Below are positions 47,008 through 59,700 of a stretch of 64,000 nt of DNA, one piece after another; position 1 is the first letter of the stretch; each line of letters starts with the position of its first letter. Under the pieces are notes generated by a model, which was not told where the DNA came from, made no database searches, and was given only the letters and a program-made list of their open reading frames with translations. Location of the stretch: NCBI RefSeq assembly GCF_016906535.1, contig NC_057371.1, positions 806,001-870,000 of the forward strand, given 5' to 3'. The translations under genes were made by a program, and so were the position numbers. Source of the stretch: Rhizoctonia solani (lineage: Eukaryota > Basidiomycota > Agaricomycetes > Cantharellales > Ceratobasidiaceae).

Positions 47008-48648
47008 TTAACCCGACACCCATCCCGCCCAACAGACCTCGACGCACTCGAGCCACCACTCGCGGCTCTTGACATAATGAACCACGACACTTCCCCCGAC
47101 CTTGTTCCCTCTGAATTTTTCCTCCCAGGTCTCCCGGTTCTCGTAGACCTCTTGGGGGTCTTGGTCGGGGGTGAGCAGGGACATGCGCGACCCTCGACGA
47201 GGGCCTCCATGGCTTGGGCGAGGGTCAAGTTGTCCCGCGGAGGGGTGTAGCGGGTAGGCCAGTGGGTGGCAGTCTTGTAGGTATAGCGATAACGATAGGT
47301 GGCGACGCTGCTCCACCGAACATCCACGATATCCCCATCGTCCTCGCCCTGGCCGCGCCTGTCTCGATGGCTCTGACCCTCTCGACTTCGGAAGGAAAGA
47401 GGAAGCCGCGGGAGTAGACGGTGCCGCTTTGGGGTGGTCGTATATCCAACAGCGTTCGGACCACCAGACGATATGTTGGCGCGCGGGTGGGATTTCATCC
47501 ATCGTGCAGTGACCTGGTCTTCTTCGCCTTTGGTTTGGGCACGGACGACGGGAGAGGTTGCTATGTACTGAACAAGGTCGAAAGAGAGTGCATAGGATTC
47601 CCCACCCATGAAGCGCTTCTTGACGACATCTGAAAACGAATCAGTCTCGGAGGCACAACCCAATGTGGAACCGACTCACATCCCCAATAGGTCAACTGCG
47701 CGGTGTGACTCGCAGCCTAGCCTCGATCTCGCCAAGCATGACAAACGAGTCGTCATCAACCTTGAGGACATAGTCGGGCTGGACCCAGCCGCGGTTAGTG
47801 GTGGTGGGGTCGTGCGGGGCAAGAACGACAGTGCGGTTGTTGAGCTCGGGGAGACCGGCGGGAGGGGGAACGAGGGCGTTGTGGTAGGCCCATTCGAAAT
47901 AAGCAAAGGACTTGCCATCGTTCATGTTTTCTTTGATGGGGAGAATGACCATGTCGTTGTAGACTGGAGAATAGTCGTCAGAAAATAAAAATACAAAAAC
48001 GGACTGCACTGACTGTCGTTTTCGATCTGGACGGCCTGGATGTCAGCGCCGGTGGGACGGCCCATGACAAAGCGGACGACGGTGCGCTCGGTGCCGGGGA
48101 TGCGACTGGCAGGGTGGGCGGCATAGCTCTCGCGGATCATCATCTGCGCTCGTAGCCGCTCGCAACGGTGAGGACACCGAGAAAGACACCGACGGGCGGG
48201 AGCGTGGAGTAGTTGGCAGGAGGAAAGGGTGCAGTGTCGAGCAGTAGCGACGCCATGACAGCGCCGACTTGAACGAGTTGACGAGGTATATGATGGCAAA
48301 GACAAGGCAAGTGACGAGGGCTGCGAGCAGACAGAGGGAGATGGACTGCTGCCGTCAACGAGCAGGGGGAACAACAAGAGATGGACGACTTACGATGGAG
48401 AGAGGGCGCGTGGGGAACCAGGGCTGTCGGACGAGGTAGTAGCCCGTGTCATAGGCGATTCCTGTCCAGCGCGAACGTCGGCGGCGGTGCTTGCGTCGGT
48501 GGCTCTGCACTGGCGACTCGGACCGTCCCAGCAGCGGGTCATGCGCCTCTTCGTCGGGGCTCGACACTCGTTCTCGGCTCGTACTCCCAGCACTCATCGG
48601 TGATAGTTCGCGGTTAGGTGAACCCATCCGTCCAAGTGCAACCACCAT
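47008..48648 (-). CDS. GT31-like (beta-1,3-galactosyltransferase family) Golgi glycosyltransferase, frame-broken
   Basis: A predicted type II Golgi membrane protein. The basic N-terminal tail (HRRKHRRRRSRW) is followed by a membrane anchor (SLCLLAALVTCLVFAIIYLV). The catalytic part has STLPPVGVFLGVLTVASG, ERTVVRFVMGRP, MNDGKSFAYFEWAYHNALVP, the nucleotide-sugar DxD-type motif in PDYVLKVDDDSFVMLGEIEA, LTYWGY, KKRFMGGESYALSFDLVQYI and GEEDQVTARWMKSHP. A C-terminal block ends GSVVVHYVKSREWWLECV. About 490 residues. At least five one-base frame breaks are needed, more than in any neighbour: after the TM, near GYERR, near VTPR, and twice or more after HPK. The copy is therefore either badly called or decayed. 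The start may be 48648 or 48627. Confidence 0.7.
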
Positions 48649-49045
48649 CCTTCCGCCTCGACTGCGATCGTCTCTTTCCGCAACTATTCATTCCGGCGCT
48701 AATCGCCCTGCTTTTTCATATATATATATATACATACACACATACAAAGTCCCAACAGAAATCCCAAAAATATCCCACTCACTACCGATTCGAACTCGCA
48801 TACGAATGCATCGCCTTGCTCCCGAGATCATAAAGCTGGAACCCCTCTCGTCCGTCGAACCTGTGCGTAACCAACAAAAAACCATGCCGGCATCACGCGC
48901 ATCACCAAACACGACCGCCATCACGGCACCCAAGGAAATTAATTAGGTTCGCCGCGCGGAAACCAACCCCGCCCAGAAAATATCAAGACCACCCCAGCAA
49001 AAACAATTCTAATGATTAGCAACCGGTCCCATAAACGCCGCCCAC
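48649..49045. other. intergenic with a TA/CA microsatellite
   Basis: About 400 bases. A (TA)n/(CA)n microsatellite lies at about 48717-48745. It holds the promoter of the glycosyltransferase and the 3' UTR of the sugar transporter. Confidence 0.5.
48717..48745 (+). repeat. TA/CA microsatellite
   Basis: CATATATATATATA followed by CATACACACATAC. A simple repeat about 70-100 bases upstream of the glycosyltransferase start. Confidence 0.85.
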
Positions 49046-51735
49046 TCACACCCTCGGCTTGTCTCCGCTCTCAGGCACCGAGCTTATTCGACTCGACTCT
49101 CGACTCACGTGCTCCGCCATGAAGCTCTCAGTCCGAGTGTCCATCGCCATATCCGGCAGTGCCGCGTCCCCGTCGAATAGCGCCTGGCATCATTCGAGTC
49201 GTGCCACATAGACATCGCCGTCCCATCGTAGATCACGACGATCGCGGGGTAAATTCACAACCCGTCAATCCTTCACTTCCCAAACCAGCCCAAACCAACC
49301 CCGCTTACCGCTGTCTCTTCCAACGATCGGTTCCGCGTCTCGACCGCAAACAGGTAGATGAACACAAGTTCAAACACGAGCCACACCGTGTAGATCAAAT
49401 CTGTCGCTCCAATTCAGTATCCCTGGCTTGTATCGAATTAGTGCTACCCACAATATTTCCATTTCAGGGCATCAAGTGCGATCGGGTTCGTCTGGAACAA
49501 CAAGAGTGAGCTTGGACTGCGAACAAAGGGCAAAAGCGCGCGCACATATTGGTTGAATATCAACGCGGCATTCACAAACAAGTACATCACCGCCAACCCT
49601 TTTGCGCGCAAGAAGAACGGAAGAATCTCGACCGTATACGACACCAGCACTGACCCATAATTAGCACACATCACAATACTACCCCCGGAATACATACGCG
49701 GTGTATACCCAATCGCATACGCGGCCTGGAATAAAAATAACGACGCAATCACACCGTGTCCGGCTCTCTCGACCCGTGACTTTTCAAAGATAGCAGCGCA
49801 GGTCGTCAGGATCGAGAAGCCAACCAACTATAAACGCATTAGCTTCGTATTCGGTGCGTGAAAAGGGTGAACATACCATGCCGACATTGCTCGTCAAGAA
49901 TAACTTTCTCCGTCCGAGTCGGTCAACAAACATCGCGCCCCTGCCGCCCACATCACTACCACCAATGTCAGCCCCATAAGTAAAACGTATCAAAATACAT
50001 ACAATTCCAAATCGCAAGGCACCCATTGATCAGCGTCTGATCTCTTGAACTCTCGATGCGAATCCCGCTCAGCACCTATCACAACACAACCCCGTCAGAA
50101 CTTCATTCCCCAGATATCCCCAGTAGGAAACATTAGCGTCCATCCCTCAAATAGGCGATTGACCCAAATATGGATATTGTCCCGAACGGACCTTGGCAAC
50201 GCGAACTCAGGCTCACCCTTTCGAGGTAATACTGATCAACCCGCTCCCGCTCCATTGCGAGAACAACGCAATGGCGAGGATAATCCGCATGCGTCGGCGA
50301 TTTCCGCGTGCGGAAGAGATCGATCCATGCAGAACCTGGTGGTCATTATTACTCTCAGTGCATGGGTAGATGGCTCGGAGCCCTACCTCTCTGTGACTCG
50401 GCAGCAAGCGCGTTCTTGATTTCTTGGTATTCAAACTTCACAAGCCCGTTGTTCTCTTCACCCCCCGCGTGCCATTTCGTCAGCACCTCTCGGGCTTCTT
50501 GGTCTCGTCCCACAGAAACCACTATGCGAGATCAGCCAACGGAAGCATGAAAAAAATCCACTGGGCAAACTCACACCAACGCGGGCTGTCCGGGATGAAC
50601 CATACAAACGCCAACTGGAGCACGCTCGAAACCCCTTGGAGGGCCGATGGAATACGCCACGACCATTCGTTGGGGATTCGAAAGGTGCCAAACGTCGACC
50701 AGCCTGTGTATACCAATAAACAACGCACATGCGTGCATGTCGATAATAGGCGATACACCAACACCACCCGCGAGATCGCGTATATGCGGAGCATGACGAA
50801 ATGCGGGCGAATGTCGGATAGGCGAAAAGATGACATTTACGCTTGAGAAGTGTGCAAGTACCGATTTAGGATATTACCCACCAGCAACAATCTGACCGGA
50901 AAACCATAGCGAGTTGTACAACGCCGTGAGCGGTGCACGGTGTGTTGGGTATGCAAGCTCCGAAATGAGCAATGGAAGCCATCATCGCCTTTGATCCCGT
51001 TGGTTAGACTTTGGCCTCCATAACGAGGCAGCTGAGCCAACTTACAAGGGTCGTGCCAAATCCAATCATAAACCTTGCTGCGACAAATGTATGCAGATTT
51101 GTCGTCAAAGTCTGTGTATTGTGTCAACCTATGGCCCAATAAACAAAAAGGCGCATCAAACCTGGGTAATAGCACCGCCCAATGTAATCGATGATCCCAC
51201 GAAAATACCCGCTCGACGACCAAATCTGTCTGATAGGAATGGCGCCGGAGGTATTGCGGCCAGGGAACTACGTACATGTCCAAACGCCCGGTCAGCTGTG
51301 TTGGGTAATACCAGGCGTGATGACTTACCCGATAGACTGGATGGCGTTGAAGAGGCCTAGCTCTTTGGGCGTGGGATGACCTAAATATATGGATTTGGTG
51401 AGCATGCTGACTATGATATCAGGGGTTAATTACCAAAATATTCTTTCCAGCCATCGACCGACTGGAGACCGTTCATCATGGATCCATCTGAAGGTTGTTA
51501 GCCCGGTAGCAGTGGGAGGTATTCTGTACCTACCATAGCCATTAGCATACGATGTTACCAGTGGAATGACCAGCATCAAGTTGAGTATTACAAGATCTGA
51601 GGATATGTAAGATTTTTTATCATCCTCAAGAACTAGACAGGACTCACGTCGATGCTTGTACCATCTCCCAGAATAGAGTACTATATCCAGCGGAGTGTCA
51701 TCCGGACAAAAGTTGGCGGCACCTAGAGGAGCCAT
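49046..51735 (-). CDS. MFS sugar transporter (hexose/lactose permease-like)
   Basis: A 12-TM major facilitator of the fungal sugar-porter family. The start at 51735 gives MAPLGAANFCPDDTPLD. Then come YGSMMNGLQSVDGWKEYFG-type blocks (TM1 onward), FLSDRFGRRAG between TM2 and TM3, RFMIGFGTTL, ELAYPTHRAPLTALYNSLWF, VWFIPDSPRWLVSVGR and the second-half DRLGRRKLFL. Later blocks are VSYTVEILPFFLRAKGLAVM, VNAALIFNQYVNPIALDALK and the C-terminal VFELVFIYLFAVETRNRSLE (a PET[KR]GR-like motif, here VETRNR). The last exon ends ALFDGDAALPDMAM... and a short hydrophilic tail. About 520 residues in about 12 short exons. One extra base near 50976 is needed. The substrate is not determined. Confidence 0.82.
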
Positions 51736-54633
51736 GACTCCAAGTTGGATCGCGCACACGAGCGCGGGGAAGAAAAAACAACACAGAGAACTAGCACAGA
51801 GGCAACTTTAAGTAGAACTAGATCACAGAACCAACGCGGGGAATATGGGTGCCTGTCCCCACACACACAGGTATATAACGGTCGCTTGTCGGAAGACACA
51901 GGGTCGGAGGTGGCAATCGAGCCGAAATGGCAAGCACCGTGCAGACAATTTCTTCAGTTCCTGTATTTTCTCCAGGGGGCTTCGAAAGACTGTTGACATG
52001 ATGGATCGTCTTATGTGGAGAGTCGATCTGGGGTACAAGCACGTGGCAACCGAGCCAGGACCCTGCGTCATCTCAGCTTGGTCAGCCGGTTCAAATTGCG
52101 ATGTCGTGTTACGCCAGGTACATCGACTGGTCCTGCTTTGCTGGCCTACCGCATACAGCATAGACGCACCTTGGCTTCACAATGTGTGGCATCTCTGGGG
52201 TTTCCCGATACTCGTGGCGTTAGGTGTCAGCCACAGACTGAGAGTCATCAGGCGTACCCACCTTCAACCCTCGGTCACAGTTCTAACAGGGGCGTACACT
52301 CAGATATTTAATTTGAAAAAGTGGGGATATTATCCCATCTATCTGACCCAGTTCGCACGATCTCATGGATGTGTCACTATTGTATCTATTCCAAGTACGC
52401 TTTTGTAGTTGGAGCGAGCAACGATCTCTCTCTTCCGACTACCCCGCAGTCGCCGGCACGACTATTCGCAAGGCTTTGTTGCCGCGGTAGACGCCAAGGG
52501 ACGCCTCTCGGTCTCTTGGCTACGGGTGCCTAGACCACGCTTAAATCTAGTGATCCTTGCACTATATTAACCTCACATGACCTTTTAGCTTATATTCCAG
52601 CCAGCTGAACGACAATGAAGTTTTAGCCTCGACTTTGATTGTATTGTTACCGATTGAGCGACAACCAGACCGACTTCCAGCGCCGGGTATTTTTTTCGTA
52701 CGTAAGCCCCAAAATCATTCAACATGTACATTTGGTCTGGTGACTTAACACACCCTCACATCCACACACGTCAAGGCACAAAAAAGGCCTCTAGAGCGAC
52801 GTATTTTCGGAGCCCGGTGGCCGGCCGCTACTCCGTTATGAACTTTGGCTTCTTTGAGTCGAAAGGGATAAGAATGATAAGAAATCGCATTGGTAGCTAG
52901 GGCCAGGAATATCTCGCAGCCCACCTCTTCCTTGCCATTCACACCGCGAAGGCGCCTGCGATCACTATAGGAGGCTGCTTTAGCCTCACACTGGGAAGAA
53001 CTGAAACGTCTTTACGTGGATCTAACATAAGCAATTAATATAACTCGTAATAGAATTCTGGGACAAGGTACAAATTGATATATACTCAAACAAGATTAGC
53101 ACAATGTGATACAGAGAAGCTGGCTGAAGTCAACTGCACGGCAAGGTGCGGCTGAACACTACAACTTGGGAGCGGTTGGTTAGGAGATGTTCTTCCAAGT
53201 TTGTCCAAGTTAAGGAAACCCCAGTTGATCCGATGTGCTTGTGAAATTTTAATACGACAAGCTATACTCGAAATGAGCTACTACGCTACCAGCGTATCGC
53301 GCAGCAGTGGCCCGGCCAATCGATAGCTCAGTCCTGGCTGCTGATGTTTTCGTTTTCAGCAACCCGCACACATTGTAAACTAGAAGTCAAACGGTTTAGG
53401 GTGCATCAACTTACTAAATAAGGATAATGCCCTACGCTAGAGCCAGAGTGCTATGTACGAGAACAATCAAGGTGTAAGATGCGTTAGTGCAAAGACGAAC
53501 AGCTTCTTCATTGAGCATTGGAAATAAATTGTATTGCGCGCAGTTGTGGTCTTATATAGCATAGCTTCTGTACTTCCTTGGCCCCCGATGCCTCGATGAG
53601 GATAAGGATATCAGCTGATACTGATCAGACTTTTGCGAGAAGCTCGAAATGTGGGGCTGATGACGCCTTTGCTATTTCAGTTTTGTGCCACAAATCGATA
53701 CGCCGTTCTATCAAAAAGTATTGAACTTGATGACCCTCCTGGGTTCAGTTTTCGGGTTCTTGCGCTAGTTGCGATGAGATTCACGCGAATAAGGAAATGC
53801 TTCTGGCATGTGTGGTATGGTTCGAATCTTTAGTAGATCTCTAACTACTCTTGATTTCATACGTATCGTCTACGTCTGCGTCTAACTGGGAGCCGTATCT
53901 AAAATGTAAAATTGCGTGCCTGTTGTATGCGCATGTTGTAGTCGCTGGCTATGTTGGTTGTGGTTACTGCATATTCTAATTCTCTAAAGATGATGATTTT
54001 CCGGATAATGGTTTGTTGTTTCGTTTCATGTCATTCAGAGGCCACAAAGTGGTATCGTGGGTGGTTGTTTTTCCTCGCTATGCCCGAGGTATTTCTCCAA
54101 GTTCGAATGCAAGAGCACACGACATCCGTAATGGTGCAAAGGCTTCAGTCACGCCCTTCTTATATGCGTGCAACAACTTGAACTGCTCTGCATGGTTTGA
54201 TTGAATTTCAACAAAATTCTCCAGAAGATAATGATAAACATGGTATAAAATGATGTAGATATTTCGGATCCTATAGGTTGTCTAGATAAATAGCCTGGTT
54301 TGGCCAACGTTTATGGGGGGATGATAGTTTATGGCATTTTGTTTGGTATGATAACTGAAGCCAACGCCGTTCACTTCGAATTATAAATGGACTTTGAAGA
54401 GAGAAGCTTATTTTCACTCGGGAAGATATATTCCTGTCACTAGTGTAAGTACGCCTATATGGGGTAAAATCCCAAAGAGGTTCTTTTGTGCGGTACTATA
54501 AGATGTGGCATAGCTACTATAACATTCATAAAAGTCCTGTGATAGAACGCTGGACCTACTGTCCTATTCCGAAACAGTTGGTGCTGTACTGTGTATTATA
54601 TTCGTGAACTCACGCCAAAGCGTCGACGAGAGT
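51736..54633. other. gene-poor stretch, 2.9 kb
   Basis: Upstream of the sugar transporter and beyond the arrestin 3' end. The longest frame is 187 codons on the plus strand (51845-52408), but it overlaps other open frames and has no motif. The second half (about 53000-54600) is AT-rich with few frames. No transposon landmarks or RNA genes were recognised. Confidence 0.45.
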
Positions 54634-56083
54634 TCAAGCGATACTAATACCGATCATTCCCAATGCTGGCGCCGCTATATCGGCTTCCAGACTATATCGA
54701 TGAGTCACAACGCCTACTGTAGCTATACCTTCGAATATGGGAAGATTTGCAGACAATGACACTGTGCAGGACGGTTTGATTGAAAGTCGAATTATGTGCT
54801 AGATATATAGCGATCATTTTTCTGGGGTCGGCAGGATCCTTGGTAATGACTCATACCTTCACTTCTACTGCTTCCCCTGCCGACCAGGAGAGTTCAGTTC
54901 CGGGAGTACCATTTCCTAGCTCTCCGCGAAGGATTTGTACGCCGTCTCCTCGTTCTTCAGATTCGTATACCTCGCCAGCAGCTAGAACCAGTTCCTTAAG
55001 CGATATTTTTTCGTATGCTTTAATTCTCGTAACCTTGACAAGCTGAAGCGAAATATCCGTATAAAGAGCAGCAAGTGCTTGCGATGGGGAATATATAGTG
55101 ATGACAAAGGGTATCCGATCCCCAGAAGATATAATCAATGGAGAGGGAAGTGAGATCTAGCAAGATAAAGTCATTCAATTTGCATTGGCGAGAGGACAAT
55201 GTTTCAAACCTTGGCCTGAACTTCGGCAGTTGTCAGTGCTTGAGGTTTACTGGATTTTTTAGAGCTGCCGATCGGCTTGGGAGCAAGGTGGAGCTCTTTC
55301 ATGCCTTGAGCATCAGACAGGTGGACTTGGTCGTCAAACAATGGGATGGCACGAGGGGTCAGAGGTGCGTAAGAGCGAGGGAGGTATAGGATGGGCACAG
55401 TTAGACTACATAAGGCGCCAAGTTTAGCTATGATAGCTTCCAAGGGAATAAGTTATTGTAATTTACCTTTCCCGTCGACGCAAACCCGAACGTGGCATAT
55501 CAACGCGAATACGATATCGCACTTCTGCTGAAACGCCGGGTAGATAGCATATAAAAGAGGGAGGGAGTAGGTTTGTGCTCTTGTCACAAGTCTCGGGGAG
55601 GTTTATTGAGAAAGGATAGTGCAGAATATTTACGGTTGGAGGAGTGCTTGTATAGAGTGTGACCGAGCGTTGGAATAGCGTGGATTCGATATGCCCAATG
55701 AGTATCCCTCGCTCCATAAACGACGATTTTACTATGGCTTCCACCTTCACCAGGAGAATACGATTAGCATAATGTGTATTCACTATAAAGTCGAGTCATA
55801 CCATGATAGTAAGACGTTTGATGTGGTCCAGAGTCGTCACCGACACTGTGCCTTCGATTACACCTGTACGCCCAAAACATGGGGTACGAGTTGGCCAGAT
55901 ACGCGCACCTAGGTCCAGCTTTATGCGCTGAGACTGAAACATATAATGATCTGGGAGGTCATTAGGCAGGGATGATAGGGACGGACGTAGCTCCACAATC
56001 CGCTCCCCATCAGTTACCGATGCTGAGTATGGCGGAGACGTAGGAGCAGAGTATCCACTGTCGGTATAACAAGGGGCAGCCAT
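54634..56083 (-). CDS. arrestin-like (alpha-arrestin type) protein
   Basis: An arrestin-fold adaptor, a class that in fungi links cargo to Rsp5-type ubiquitin ligases. The start at 56083 gives MAAPCYTDSGYSAPTSPPYS. The N-domain contains KLDLGARIWPTRTPCFGRTG and VIEGTVSVTTLDHIKRLTIM, then VEAIVKSSFMERGILIGHIE and LHYPFSINLPETC ... PPSFICYLPG. A linker reads YLPRSYAPLTPRAIP. The C-domain includes SLPSPLIISSGDRIPFVITI and ISLQLVKVTRIKAYEKISLK. The last exon is HIIRLSIKPSCTVSLSANLP .. HRYSLEADIAAPALGMIG, stopping at 54634-54636. Five exons with introns of 49-61 bases join in frame; about 410 residues. No PY motif (PPxY) was noticed. Confidence 0.78.
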
Positions 56084-56745
56084 ACGCACAGTATATGAAA
56101 GAAGTGCCAAGTATAAGACGAAACGAAGCTGCGAAATCGAAGGGATGCATGTTGCCTAACATCATTTCGCCGGATACTTGTAGTATTTTAAAACCGCGCT
56201 CGACTCGAGTAGTTCGAGTCATTTCCCCAGTGCGGCCGGTGCTCATATCAAAACACCGTATTTTGGCTACATCTTACTCAGCGAGGCACCTAAATGCTTA
56301 CACATCACGCATCTCTCTGTGGTGCATTCAATTGCAGTGCCAGCCCATTGAGAAAAGTTTATTGAGACTTTCGCTTGACCCAATGTAGGAGCAAGATGAA
56401 CGAATATGCCTAGCCTTGCTTCATCTGCTAGTAGGACCGTAGATGCCCATGTAAACAACCACAAACGTATCAAACCAGGGCATGACTCGCCGGGAATATA
56501 TTGAAAGCAAAGACTACGGCCGATCATCAGGATAGTCAACCCCGAGAGAAACCCGGAGAATAATGAATGACGGGGATCATCTAAATCATTGATACGGCTA
56601 TTTTTTTATTTTTATTTTTGGGTAGATAAATTTGTTCATTAACGTTACAGAGCATTCGGTATTGTACAAGGAAGCTAAATAAAACGCATAATCGACTGCA
56701 TGAATGCGTACTCGTAGAACATGAAGGGTCATATCACTTTTGAGA
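56084..56745. other. intergenic upstream of arrestin
   Basis: About 660 bases holding the arrestin promoter and the 3' UTR of the Ppo gene. Frames of 78-97 codons on both strands overlap and lack motifs. Confidence 0.45.
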
Positions 56746-59700
56746 TTATTCATCGTACTGAGGAGGGGAAGTAGGTGAATATTCATAGCCCCGCTGATTG
56801 AAAGAGTACGAACCTGGATCACCATGGATGCAGGCCAAGGGGTAACTAAACCCCTGGCATTGATGAACATGGTTTGCTTTGTCCCATGCAGATCTTGAGT
56901 AAATCTATTTGGGGCTCAGTATACGGTTTTCGATTGAGAACATAGGTAGTGACTCACGACCGAAGCTTGCCCGATTCGCCTGGAGCGCGACGGATATTTT
57001 TTAGTTTGAAAATGCTTTTGATCACTGCAGGCATCGTCTGTAGTATGGGTTAATTACCAAACTCGGACGTTATTAAGAGAGAAACATACCCTCTCGGTAA
57101 ATTGATCACCCATGCACTTGTGCATTCCATGTCCGAAGAGGTTGTATGCGTCGCGAGGGCGATCCGGATTAACACTATGTGGGTTCTCAAAGGCATCCGG
57201 CTATTATAGTATACGTTAGCGGAGTAGTCAGGTTCAAAAGAATAGATCTTACATCAAGGTTGGAATTAGCCAAGCTGACAAATAAGCGGTTGTGAGGAGT
57301 GAGGTGAAGAGTCTTGTCTCCGTCTTGTAGTGTCACCTCTGTAGATACATCGCGGAAGATGCCGGGTGCCTGTGGGCTCAAGCCTATACACCCAGTTGAA
57401 ACCCAGTTAATTGCCTCGATCAAAGCACCCCTAGAATGGTACTCACGCATCGCCTCGCGAACATATCCAGCTAACTTGTGATCACTCTCTGGCGTCTGAA
57501 AAATTTGAAACGTGAGTATAGTGGCGATTGAATATCATAGGTACCCACATTTTGACGCGATAATTCACAAATGATTTCTTTCAGATCTTGCCTGCTATCT
57601 TCAAGGTAAAAATCGACGACCTGAGTGGCTGCTTGCGCGTAGTTGGATACGCTTGCAATCATACACCCAAACACATTGTAGGATAGCTGCTCGATGGTAA
57701 GATCGCCCCTGTTCTTGTACAAATTGGCAAGGAACGCTTGAGCACGATCGTCATCGCCGTAGAAGCGGTCTGTTACAAAGGCCTTGATACCAGCAAAGGA
57801 GAGTCGCTAGGATTCGGGATAAGGCAAAGGATTTGTGAGACAAGAACCAAGTGCACTTACGCCTTTGGAGGCGATTGCTTCCAAGTGACCCTGAATAATA
57901 CCTAGCAATTTCGATGCAACTTGCTTGGCTTTGTCGCGCAATTGCCATCCATTCAAGGGCTCGACATTAAGGAAAATGTGGCTAAAATGGATGAGAACAC
58001 GGTTGTACAGTCAACCGAGGGTAGCTCACGTAAATACGACCGTCATCATCTGATATATTTCTTGTTCAGTAATCAAGCCATCCTCATTGCCTTTGCATTT
58101 GAGAGGCAAACCGGCCTACGCAAGCCATATTTCAGATAGATTTCTTGGATACCGGAAGGAATGACTCACCATCTCCTGAGAAACCCAGTAAACTGGCACG
58201 AGATTCAGCACATCACGCACAATATCCACATTACGTGTTGTTCCCTTGCTCATAGAGAACGACTTGTCCTTGATGAGCTCGGTCGTCTTGGCTGCATACC
58301 ATGCGACATTGTATTCCAGAGATTCTGCGGAGCCAACCATGACCTTGTGCATCACGTTCATGTCCCGTTGATGGGCAGCTGGATCATCCATGGCAAGGAA
58401 GAAGCCATATCCGTTGGTTAGCTCTTTCATATGCTTCTCGTATGTAGCATTATAAATCGCGGGGTTGTTCAAGACCTCCCGAACAGCCTTGTACGAGTTA
58501 ATGCCAACGATATGTCTAGCTTCTTCTGGGCGCCTTAAATCATACAAGTCAATGATGCCCATTTCTTCAAGGTGAGTCTTCATGAATTTCGGGGTCATAA
58601 AGGGGAAGAGAGCGTAGACCGAATTGAAGGTATAGTGCTCGGGTAAACCACGCATTAGAATCTTGGAGAGAACGCCTCCAAAGCAGCCGTTATTGATGTC
58701 GCGCTGGCAGTCCTGGAAGCCCCATACTGTGAGATTCTGTGGGGTGAAGTCGGTAGTCAGGAATCGGTCGCCGCGCCTGTGAAGTGAAGGGTTATTTTCT
58801 ATATCTATATGTGGAATAACCAACATACGTCAATGCGACGGCATCGGCAAGGATTGCTCGACTGATTGTGTACCCAGGGCAGAGACCGGCACCGGCGATG
58901 ACAGGTTTGGCTTCTTCAGCTTGCATACCAACGTAAAGCTGTATGGTATGTGAGCATGGTTTTAGAGTCTACTCGACGCCAGGAACAAACCTCTAGATTA
59001 TCAGGGTGCCCATACAACCCGCGCGCTGCATCAGCAATCTCCTGGCGGGGATTCCATTCTTCAAATGATTCGTAGGCTGGAAATTGGGTCAGTGTAAAGT
59101 TCTTTTAATTAAATGCCACTACTCACGTTTCAAGCCAATGAACTTCCTGAACTCATTGAGCTGTCACGTATATCAGCAAAATACATCTCAAGCGACCCAA
59201 AGTCTGGACTCACAGTGCAAACACCCCATTTCCTCGCTTGGTTAATTCCCAACACCTCAACAATCTTAAGTACTTCTGGAGTGTTGCGAGCAGAGAAGGC
59301 CCCGGATACATTCTCGACTGCATCATGTAATAGCTCGGCGAGGTCTGCATCCTTGAATCGGCCCGTCGTACTGTCACGTTGGAGCGGTTGGCCATGTTTG
59401 CTAAGATAGTCAAGCAATTAGATAAAGTGAGTGAAAGAAAGACCAAAAGTAACTGACTTGTGGAAGGTCCAGGTCTTGACGTCAGTTTGAGCCGTCTTTT
59501 TGTCTTTGGCTGCTTGTTTCATAAAATCTTCCAAGGTGATCTACAGAGATTAAATCAGCCTCGAATAATTGGCGCACTAATATTCTCCCTTACACTGCTC
59601 GGGTCGACGTCCCCAAACTTGCTCTTCATCATCGATTCTGTCCACTTTTCGTCCGCGGCGCTCAAGGTTGCGTGCCAGCGATACAACAAATTGAACTCGA

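Noticed and set aside
51845..52408. 187-codon plus-strand frame
   Set aside because: Longest orphan frame but overlapped in other frames; Trp/His/Arg-rich with no domain.
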